The notes under the pieces are model-generated. The model made no database searches. It was given only the letters and a program-made list of their open reading frames with translations, and had not been told where the DNA came from. Made by a program: the position numbers and the translations under genes. A DNA stretch of 12,558 bases from Halobacteriaceae archaeon Tc-Br11_E2g27 (lineage in GTDB: Archaea; Halobacteriota; Halobacteria; Halobacteriales; Haloarculaceae): assembly GCA_001564135.1 (NCBI GenBank), contig LKNH01000044.1:1-12558 (forward strand), written 5' to 3'. Positions 7,398 to 12,558 of this stretch are shown here, piece after piece (position 1 is the first letter of the stretch; each line of letters begins with the position of its first letter).

Positions 7398-7404
7398 TAT
7401 AAGG
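7395..7404 (+). promoter_or_regulatory. Possible TATA box for the SDR gene, overlapping the purQ stop
   Basis: TGATATAAGG overlaps the purQ stop codon. With the usual ~26-bp spacing, transcription would begin near 7426, giving a ~27-base leader before ATG 7453. The spacer behind it carries CCGGGA twice (7422-7427 and 7436-7441). No Shine-Dalgarno sequence is seen before either possible SDR start. Confidence 0.35.
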
Positions 7405-7452
7405 AACATTCCAAAACGCCGGGATTGATAGTTCCGGGACACGATTGTGTGA

Positions 7453-8241
7453 ATGGAATTTCAGATGACTGGCGAGAACTTTGCTATTGAGGGGAACAGT
7501 GCAATTATTACCGGTGCATCGAGCGGGATTGGCCGGGCGATTGCCGAACAGTTTGCGGCGGAGGGGGCTGATGTGGTCATTTGCTCACGGAAGCAAGAGA
7601 ACGTCGACCCTGTTGCTGAGAAGATAAACGAAAGCGACCGGCCGGGTTCTGCACTCGCCGTTGAGTGTGACGTTACCGACCGTGATGCAGTTGAAGCGCT
7701 CATTGAAGCCACCGTCGAGGAGTTTGGCGGCATTGATACGCTTGTGAACAACGCTGGCGCGAGCTTTATGGCGAATTTTGACGATATCAGCGAAAACGGC
7801 TGGAAAACCATCGTCGATATCAACCTGCACGGGACCTACCACTGCACACAGGCCGCCGGTGAGTATCTGGCAGAAAGTGGTGGTACCGTCATTAATCTGG
7901 CAAGCGTCGCCGGACAGAACGGTGCTCCGTACATGAGCCATTATGCCGCGGCAAAAGCAGCGGTCATCAACCTGACAAAGACGCTTTCGTTCGAATGGGC
8001 TGGCGATGGCGTACGGGTTAACTGTATCGCACCCGGATTCGTTGCGACGCCTGGCGTCGAAACACAGATGGGTGTAACAGCTGATGAAATAGAGCGAGAG
8101 GAGGTCGAGCGTCGCATCGGATTGAGCGAGGAAATCGCGGATATCACGCAGTTCCTCGCAAGCGATGCTTCCTCGTATATCGTCGGGGAGACCATTGCCG
8201 CCGCTGGTGTTCCGGACATCATGGAATCACATCAGGTTTAG
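7453..8241 (+). CDS. Short-chain dehydrogenase/reductase, FabG-like
   Basis: A 262-residue NAD(P)-dependent oxidoreductase of the classical SDR family. It has the cofactor-binding TGASSGIG (20-27), the acidic C-D-V-T after the third strand (ECDVTD, 71-76), NNAG (99-102), Asn124 in DINLHG, and the catalytic Ser151, Tyr164 and Lys168 (YAAAK). PG in CIAPGFV (191-197) is also typical. The arginine in CSRK after the second strand suggests NADP(H) preference. Near the C-terminus the usual VDGG-type motif is replaced by IAAAGVPDI. The substrate cannot be told; family members reduce 3-oxoacyl thioesters, sugars or alcohols. Start choice: ATG 7453 (MEFQMTG) or ATG 7465 (MTGENF); the second fits the family's usual short N-terminus equally well. 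It sits between purQ and cysS without an obvious functional tie. Confidence 0.92.
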   Translation: MEFQMTGENFAIEGNSAIITGASSGIGRAIAEQFAAEGADVVICSRKQENVDPVAEKINESDRPGSALAVECDVTDRDAVEALIEATVEEFGGIDTLVNNAGASFMANFDDISENGWKTIVDINLHGTYHCTQAAGEYLAESGGTVINLASVAGQNGAPYMSHYAAAKAAVINLTKTLSFEWAGDGVRVNCIAPGFVATPGVETQMGVTADEIEREEVERRIGLSEEIADITQFLASDASSYIVGETIAAAGVPDIMESHQV

Positions 8242-8264
8242 CCTCGGTTTCTTATTCAATACCA

Positions 8265-8280
8265 CAGCGTTCAAACGCTG
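8265..8280 (+). promoter_or_regulatory. Perfect inverted repeat in the cysS promoter region
   Basis: CAGCGTT (8265-8271) and AACGCTG (8274-8280) form a perfect 7+2+7 inverted repeat 19 bp before the cysS ATG and 23 bp after the SDR stop. A TTATT element at 8252-8256 could be the cysS TATA box, which would put initiation near 8280, so the repeat would lie between TATA box and start site, the usual position of an archaeal repressor operator. It lacks a following T run, so it is not a good terminator for the SDR gene. A two-base loop also argues for a DNA site rather than an RNA hairpin. Confidence 0.45.
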
Positions 8281-8299
8281 GGGTGCGTACTACCCGGTA

Positions 8300-9790
8300 A
8301 TGACGCTCCGAGTGACGAACTCCCTGACCGGAGAGCGCGAGACGTTCGAGCCAGCAGACCCCGACTCCGTCCTGTTGTATTACTGTGGGCTGACGACCTC
8401 GGACCCAGCGCATCTCGGTCACGCGCGTGGGTGGGTCCACGTCGACGTGATGCATCGCTGGCTTGACTGGCACGGCTACGACGTCCGTCACGTCGAGAAC
8501 TTTACCGATATCAACGAGAAAATCATTGCCCGTGTCGGACCCGACGGCGAAACGGAAGAAGCGGTTGCACAGTCTTATATCCAGGATATCATTGCGGATA
8601 TGCGCTCGCTAAATCTCCTCCGCGCGGAGGTCTACCCACGGGTTTCCGAACACGTCCCCGAGATTATCGACCTCATCGAACGGCTTATCGAACGGGGCTA
8701 TGCCTACGAATCGAACGGCTCTGTCTACTTTGCGGTCAGCGAGTTCGAGGAGTACGGCAAACTCTCGAATCAAGAACTTGCGGAAATCGAAGCCCAGGGC
8801 GAAGAAGACGAACAGGCAGAAAAGCGCCACCCAGCCGATTTCGCACTCTGGAAAGGTGGACCCGTCTCCCCCGATGCTATCAGCGACCACCAGCATGAAG
8901 ATGCTGTCCCGGCCGATGAAGCCGTCGAGACAGCGTTGACATGGGATTCGCCGTGGGGGGAAGGCCGTCCCGGCTGGCATATCGAATGTTCCGCGATGAG
9001 CATGACTCACCTCGACGAGACAATCGATATCCACGTCGGAGGACAGGACCTCGTTTTCCCTCACCACGAAAACGAAATTGCTCAAAGCGAGGCTGCAACG
9101 GGACACACCTTCGCCAGATACTGGTTACACGTCAACTTGCTCGATGCCCCTGACGACGAGAAAATGTCGTCATCGCTCGGAAACTTCGAGACGGTCACAG
9201 AGGCCGTCGAAAAGTACGGTGTAAACGTCGTTCGAACGTTCCTGCTCTCGACAGCCTACTACAACGACGCAACCTACAGCCCGGAAACTGTCGCCGAAGC
9301 GACCAAACGGTGGGAACGCATCGAACGCGGGTATGAACGCGCCGTCTCTGCACTCGATAGCACCGACGCTGCAAGCAAAGCTGTCGATGAGTCGTTGCGC
9401 GATGAGGTTGACGAGCTGCGAGATGAGTTCATCACGGCGCTTGATGACGATTTCAACACGAGAGGAGGGATTGCAGCCTTGCTTGAACTCGTCACTGCTG
9501 TCAACACTCACGTAGAGGAAGCGAAAGCATACGATTACCGTGGACTGCGTCGTGCTGTTGAAACGTTTGAAGAGTTTGGTGAGGGTATCTTTGGGCTCTC
9601 GTTCGGAGACACGACCGCTGAAGGGGATGTCACTATAGCTGAGGACCTCGTTGACCTCGTGCTTGATATCCGCGAACAGGAGCGTGCTGCTGGAAATTAT
9701 GACCGAGCGGACGAACTCCGTGACGACCTGGAAGCGCTTGGTATCGAAGTTCAAGACACAGCAGATGGTGTCACATACCGATTCGAATAG
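8300..9790 (+). CDS. cysS: Cysteinyl-tRNA synthetase
   Basis: A 496-residue class I aminoacyl-tRNA synthetase that charges tRNA-Cys. Signatures: YYCGLTTSD (27-35) with the first zinc ligand Cys29, the HIGH motif as HLGH (38-41), GWHIECSAMSM with a second zinc-ligand Cys and FPHHENEIAQSEA with the remaining ligands, and KMSSS at 288-292 (the KMSKS loop). The anticodon-binding helical domain follows, and the C-terminus has NYDRADELRDDLEALGIEVQ, typical of CysRS. The active-site segment reads CGLTTSD where bacterial enzymes have CGPTVYD. The frame is open 45 codons upstream into the SDR gene; ATG 8300 (MTLRVTNSLTGERE) is the family start. Having cysS implies direct Cys-tRNA formation rather than only the SepRS/SepCysS route. 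It converges with the next gene with 12 bp between stops. Confidence 0.97.
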   Translation: MTLRVTNSLTGERETFEPADPDSVLLYYCGLTTSDPAHLGHARGWVHVDVMHRWLDWHGYDVRHVENFTDINEKIIARVGPDGETEEAVAQSYIQDIIADMRSLNLLRAEVYPRVSEHVPEIIDLIERLIERGYAYESNGSVYFAVSEFEEYGKLSNQELAEIEAQGEEDEQAEKRHPADFALWKGGPVSPDAISDHQHEDAVPADEAVETALTWDSPWGEGRPGWHIECSAMSMTHLDETIDIHVGGQDLVFPHHENEIAQSEAATGHTFARYWLHVNLLDAPDDEKMSSSLGNFETVTEAVEKYGVNVVRTFLLSTAYYNDATYSPETVAEATKRWERIERGYERAVSALDSTDAASKAVDESLRDEVDELRDEFITALDDDFNTRGGIAALLELVTAVNTHVEEAKAYDYRGLRRAVETFEEFGEGIFGLSFGDTTAEGDVTIAEDLVDLVLDIREQERAAGNYDRADELRDDLEALGIEVQDTADGVTYRFE

Positions 9791-9802
9791 GACCAAACAG
9801 AG

Positions 9803-10225
9803 CTAGGCTTTTCCAACTGCGGTCATCAACGAGAGAAAGAGTACCATCGGAACTTGACAGAGGAGGATAACAAACAATGTTGTATCTGTCGCAAGCGGCG
9901 TCTCAAGACGCATTGATAGCTCCGGGACTAACCACCACGAGATAGCCGCGATGATGAACGAGGCTTCAACCATAATCGAGAGGAAATCTGTTGGTGCAAA
10001 CAGGAACTGGTTGTATCTGTCGACACCTTCACTGGCGAGAAAGAGTCCGGAGACAACCGCAAGCAATGCTGTCCCACCAACAGCAAACGCGACGGTGTTC
10101 GTTGCGACGGTTTCACTCAGTTCCGAGAGGACATCTCGATTCAACACAACAAAGGGTCCGAGCGATAGCAACAGATACAGTGTGAAAAAGATCGTCACGT
10201 CTCGGACGTGCTGGCCCCCTATCAT
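9803..10225 (-). CDS. Small four-helix membrane protein, unknown
   Basis: A 140-residue protein with four hydrophobic segments at about 10-29, 44-65, 82-103 and 113-136, short loops, and few charged residues. I recognise no family, transporter signature or catalytic motif. The frame continues to ATG 10252, but ATG 10225 (MIGGQHVRDV) is preferred because a TATA-like element lies 27 bp upstream, as for a leaderless haloarchaeal mRNA. It converges on cysS with 12 bp between the stop codons, so the two transcripts must overlap at their 3' ends. The next gene upstream on the same strand is a winged-helix regulator 117 bp away; a functional link is possible but not shown. Confidence 0.72.
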   Translation of the reverse strand: MIGGQHVRDVTIFFTLYLLLSLGPFVVLNRDVLSELSETVATNTVAFAVGGTALLAVVSGLFLASEGVDRYNQFLFAPTDFLSIMVEASFIIAAISWWLVPELSMRLETPLATDTTLFVILLCQVPMVLFLSLMTAVGKA

Positions 10226-10247
10226 GTGACACTGTTTACGGTGATGG

Positions 10248-10256
10248 TACATAAGG
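10248..10256 (-). promoter_or_regulatory. TATA box of the small membrane-protein gene
   Basis: On the minus strand this reads CCTTATGTA, centred 27 bp before ATG 10225. The spacing predicts transcription starting at or next to the A of that ATG, i.e. a leaderless message, and is the main reason for preferring this start over the one 27 bp upstream. Confidence 0.5.
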
Positions 10257-10342
10257 ATGTGTCTGACAACTGGGACCCAATCGATTGTGAACGGTGCCTT
10301 TTCTTTTTAACGTATCTTTGAGCAGGTCTGCGAATTGCATGA

Positions 10343-10732
10343 TTACTGAGGGGCAGAGCCAGTAATATTCTGGACATCAGAGCTTATCTCTTGCTGTCCG
10401 ATATGGGTGATACGGTAGAACGTCTGCCGGCCATCCTCATCCTCTAGAGCTCCAACACGAGCGACGAGGCCGGCATCAACGAGTTCTCCGAGATGGTGGG
10501 TGAGGTCAAATCCAGGGTCGTCAATGGCATCGGCAAGCTCTTTCCGTGCAACTTCGTCACGATTCCACAGGTAGTACAGGATCGCATATCGTCGGCCATC
10601 ACCCAGCGCTGCTTTCCGTGCGACGTGATCCGTGAACGTCCCCATACTGCCGTTAAACAGCTGCTCATTCACGTATTGCTCCAGATCCCCCTTCTCAGGA
10701 TCAGGCGTCGTGGGCATGGAGTCAGAGGACAT
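10343..10732 (-). CDS. Winged-helix (ArsR-like) transcription regulator
   Basis: A 129-residue DNA-binding protein. Residues ~41-113 form a winged helix: ALGDGRRYAILYYLWNRDEV (42-61, helices 1-2), RKELADAI plus LTHHLGELVDAGLVARVG (helix-turn-helix with recognition helix ~76-88), and a wing of acidic turn plus TFYRITHIGQ (94-113). This layout is common in small haloarchaeal HTH proteins of the ArsR/HTH_20 kind. No cysteine pair for metal sensing is present, so the signal is unknown. ATG 10732 (MSSDSMP) is taken since a CATATG element sits 30 bp upstream; starts at 10771 (long) or 10717 are possible. It is divergent from the 257-residue NDT-like gene across 134 bp, an arrangement typical of a regulator of itself and its neighbour. 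Confidence 0.82.
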   Translation of the reverse strand: MSSDSMPTTPDPEKGDLEQYVNEQLFNGSMGTFTDHVARKAALGDGRRYAILYYLWNRDEVARKELADAIDDPGFDLTHHLGELVDAGLVARVGALEDEDGRQTFYRITHIGQQEISSDVQNITGSAPQ

Positions 10733-10866
10733 TGTTGTCTGGACATACAGCGGGGGGCCATATGAATCCACCGACTAGAGAGAATAATTTCTTTGTTTTC
10801 AATTGATAATATGACTGCATAGTAGAACAACCACACTTTTGCCGGAATGGCTTCTCGTGAGAGATA
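10733..10866. promoter_or_regulatory. Divergent promoter region between the wHTH and NDT-like genes
   Basis: A 134-bp AT-rich spacer with outward-facing elements. For the leftward regulator, CATATG at 10759-10764 lies ~30 bp before its start. For the rightward gene, an A/T-rich GATAATATG at 10805-10813 would give a ~30-base leader, in which TCTCGTGAGA (4-bp arms, 10853-10862) sits just before the start codon. No long operator palindrome is evident, but the spacing is short enough for one bound regulator to affect both promoters. Confidence 0.4.
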
Positions 10867-11640
10867 ATGTTTGATGGCGATACGAATTTTCGATACAACG
10901 ATCGCCCGATCTCCGATATACTCGCAGAACAAGCGCCGAAACCTCCGAAATTAGGACCGCATAACGACTTCACCGTCTACGTGATGGGGCCGTATACTGC
11001 GTTCAACGCGGAGAAAGCCTACGACGACGCTGACAAACTCCGGACTCCCTTTCAAGATGATCCTCTCTTCGATCCAGACGAGCATATCGACGACACCGGA
11101 AACAGCAATATGGAAGATGCGCTCCGTGATTTCTGCGAGGAGCTCAGGCACAAACACAATTGTCATGCCTTCATCGCTACCGACATCGAAATCCCCACAC
11201 ATCAGCAAGCCAAAGAGCAGAACGAGGATCGAAGTGAAGGCGATCCAGAGATCAAGGGAATGGACCCACTTGCCCAATCGGTTGCGTTCGCGGCCCACAG
11301 TGACGCTGTTCTTTTCTTGTTCACAAGCGGTGGACTGACGACCGGCGTTGGGGCCGAGACTGGCGGAATTCTCGGAGAATTCCACCTTCGACGAGGCAAC
11401 CCTGCGACTACACACAAACCAGGCCAGCGGGTTGCGATCTACATGGACGAGAACTTTGGGAGTGCTACGATCGACGAACTTCCGCAAGGTTACGACATCC
11501 AATACGACCAGTTTGGAACAAAAGACGACTTACATACGTCTGTTCGGCGCTGGTTCGACAATCTCACTCGAGAAACCAGAGACACGAACCTTCCTGTGTT
11601 TATTCCCGGTGAAACCTACTCTATTGAACTCACCGAATAG
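10867..11640 (+). CDS. Haloarchaeal NDT-like Rossmann-fold protein (DUF7509-like)
   Basis: A 257-residue soluble acidic protein. Three segments resemble the nucleoside 2-deoxyribosyltransferase (NDT) fold and its relatives: a first strand with FTVYVMGPYTAFN (35-47; compare the IYLAGP-type start of NDTs), a later strand and turn AHSDAVLFLFTSGG (143-156), and TTGVGAETGGILGEF (158-172). In that last segment E164 falls where the NDT catalytic glutamate of GT-x-x-E-x-G lies. Between them is a long charged insert (~60-135). After them, RVAIYMDENFG (188-198) looks like another strand. The resemblance was judged by eye, and I think it corresponds to the domain listed as DUF7509; neither is confirmed. 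If correct, the protein may cleave or transfer a nucleoside or nucleotide sugar bond, or bind one as a signal. A divergent winged-helix regulator lies 134 bp away. Confidence 0.75.
   Translation: MFDGDTNFRYNDRPISDILAEQAPKPPKLGPHNDFTVYVMGPYTAFNAEKAYDDADKLRTPFQDDPLFDPDEHIDDTGNSNMEDALRDFCEELRHKHNCHAFIATDIEIPTHQQAKEQNEDRSEGDPEIKGMDPLAQSVAFAAHSDAVLFLFTSGGLTTGVGAETGGILGEFHLRRGNPATTHKPGQRVAIYMDENFGSATIDELPQGYDIQYDQFGTKDDLHTSVRRWFDNLTRETRDTNLPVFIPGETYSIELTE
11365..11383. repeat. 19-bp perfect palindrome inside the NDT-like gene
   Basis: GGAATTCTC (11365-11373) and GAGAATTCC (11375-11383) are perfect inverted repeats around a single G. The site encodes G-I-L-G-E-F within the putative active-site segment, so codon constraint may explain it partly. 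As DNA it could be a protein-binding site inside the gene. Confidence 0.4.
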
Positions 11641-11671
11641 TCTGGTACCGAACCGGAATCTAATACCGTAA

Positions 11672-11679
11672 TTTATACA
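11672..11679 (+). promoter_or_regulatory. TATA box upstream of ychF
   Basis: TTTATACA is the best match to the archaeal TATA consensus in this window. Initiation would fall near 11702, leaving a ~53-base leader before ATG 11756, so this transcript is predicted to have a 5' untranslated region, with GGAG at 11750-11753 very close to the start codon. Confidence 0.6.
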
Positions 11680-11693
11680 AAAGATACGGAGTA

Positions 11694-11726
11694 GCTGGAA
11701 TTGACCAGCAGCCGTAACGTAACGGC
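11694..11726 (+). repeat. Two adjacent short inverted repeats in the ychF leader region
   Basis: GCTGG (11694-11698) pairs with CCAGC (11705-11709) around a 6-base loop. One base later GCCGT (11711-11715) pairs with ACGGC (11722-11726), a 16-bp near-palindrome with one mismatched pair. They span the predicted transcription start and early leader. They could be operator half-sites, leader hairpins, or the tail of the previous transcript; no T run follows. Confidence 0.35.
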
Positions 11727-11755
11727 CAAGACAACGCATCCATTTTGCCGGAGTA

Positions 11756-12558
11756 ATGAGTTATCGAATCGGTCTTGTTGGCAAGCCCTCTGTGGGGAAG
11801 TCGACATTTTTCAATGCAGCGACGATGAACGACGTGCCCGAAGGAGCCTATCCATTTACGACGATTGACCCCAGCCTCGGTGAGGCGTATGTTCGAACTG
11901 ACTGTGCAGCGCCTGAATTCGATGAACGCTGCCAGCCATCGGTTGGTATCTGTGCGGATGGCACCAGATTTGTGCCAGTAAAACTTGTGGATGTAGCCGG
12001 GCTGGTGCCTGGCGCTCACGAGGGACGTGGGCTTGGTAATCAGTTCTTGACTGACCTCAACGAGACCGACGTGCTGGTCCATGTCGTTGATTTTTCTGGA
12101 ACGACCGACAGTGAGGGAGAACCAACCGAAGGCCATGACCCACGGGAAGACATTGATTTCCTTGAAGCCGAACTCGATGCCTGGTATCTCGATGTCCTCG
12201 AGAAGGGCGTTACGCGATACGAAAATCAGCATATGGCTGACCCTGACCCTGAAGATATTTTGGCCGAACAGCTCTCCGCGTTCCGTATCTCTGCCGGGGA
12301 AATTAAACAGACGATTCTGTCGCTCGGTCTTCCTGTCGCCCCGTTATCGTGGGACCGTGATGAACGGGAGAAGCTCGCTCGTGAAATTCGACGACGAACA
12401 AAGCCGATGGTAATTGCCGCAAACAAACTGGATACGGACACTGCGCAGGAAAATTGGGGTGAAATCACGGAAGACCCTGAGTACGACCATTTGACGTTCG
12501 TTCCGGTATCGGCACACGCGGAGAAAGCACTCAAAAACGCAAACGAACAGGGTGCAAT
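11756..12558 (+). CDS. YchF/Obg-class GTP-binding protein, partial (C-terminus beyond window)
   Basis: The first 267 residues of an Obg-superfamily P-loop NTPase, archaeal YchF type. G1 is GKPSVGKST (residues 9-17), the G2 region is GAYPFTTIDPSLGEAYV, G3 is DVAGLVPGAHEGRGLGNQFL, and G4 is NKLD in VIAANKLD; VPVSAHAEK near the end corresponds to G5. Between G3 and G4 lies a helical insert (~120-200), as in YchF. Bacterial YchF prefers ATP to GTP and binds ribosomes; archaeal members, usually ~390 residues, are less studied. The expected C-terminal TGS domain lies outside the window. The start at 11756 (MSYRIGLVG) places the P-loop at the normal distance from the N-terminus. It lies 115 bp after the NDT-like gene and has its own TATA box. 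Confidence 0.92.
   Translation, partial: MSYRIGLVGKPSVGKSTFFNAATMNDVPEGAYPFTTIDPSLGEAYVRTDCAAPEFDERCQPSVGICADGTRFVPVKLVDVAGLVPGAHEGRGLGNQFLTDLNETDVLVHVVDFSGTTDSEGEPTEGHDPREDIDFLEAELDAWYLDVLEKGVTRYENQHMADPDPEDILAEQLSAFRISAGEIKQTILSLGLPVAPLSWDRDEREKLAREIRRRTKPMVIAANKLDTDTAQENWGEITEDPEYDHLTFVPVSAHAEKALKNANEQGA

Noticed and set aside
8165..8299. Upstream extension of cysS overlapping the SDR gene
   Set aside because: It lies partly within the SDR coding region in another frame; CysRS proteins begin at MTLRVTN-like sequence.
8617..8630. 14-bp perfect palindrome CCTCCGCGCGGAGG in cysS
   Set aside because: GC-rich, inside well-conserved coding sequence, with no regulatory context; probably codon-driven.
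1..12558. tRNA, rRNA, CRISPR or complete insertion sequence
   Set aside because: No tRNA TPsiC-like loop in a cloverleaf context, no regularly spaced repeats, and no transposase motif or terminal inverted repeats were found by eye on either strand.

Overview
The window looks like chromosomal DNA of a haloarchaeon (class Halobacteria). The proteins are strongly acidic, and several families are typical of this group: a Bat-type HTH_10 regulator with GAF and BAT domains, small-type PurS/PurQ, and an archaeal YchF. Where a TATA-like element is visible it usually sits about 26 bp before the start codon, as expected for leaderless mRNAs. Base composition is close to 50% GC by eye, which is low for this class and recalls Haloquadratum-like lineages. 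That genus guess is an inference only.

Positions 1-4879 (all minus strand, transcribed right to left) form an acetate uptake and activation block. From upstream to downstream it holds a 571-residue Bat-type regulator with a degenerate tyrosine-recombinase-like N-terminus, AMP-forming acetyl-CoA synthetase (acs), a two-helix DUF4212 symporter small subunit, and the start of a large sodium:solute symporter cut by the window edge. The two symporter genes overlap by 4 bp. The likely scheme is a cation-coupled permease importing acetate or a related carboxylate, Acs converting it to acetyl-CoA, and the adjacent regulator controlling acs. Positions 4880-5355 are AT-rich and hold no convincing gene, only one weak 41-codon candidate.

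Positions 5356-9790 are housekeeping. A PurU-type formyltetrahydrofolate hydrolase (minus) diverges from purS-purQ (plus, 4-bp overlap), which encode two of the three parts of FGAM synthetase. They are followed on the plus strand by a short-chain dehydrogenase and by cysteinyl-tRNA synthetase, with a clean inverted repeat just before cysS. A small four-helix membrane protein (minus) converges on cysS with a 12-bp gap.

Positions 10343-11640 hold the least understood part. A winged-helix regulator and a 257-residue protein are transcribed divergently from a 134-bp shared spacer. The 257-residue protein has the sequence signature of the nucleoside 2-deoxyribosyltransferase-like Rossmann fold. 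The pair could be a self-regulated nucleotide-processing or signalling module. From 11756 to the right edge runs the N-terminal two thirds of the YchF/Obg-class GTPase, behind a good TATA box and two adjacent short hairpins. No rRNA, tRNA, CRISPR array or complete insertion sequence was seen.
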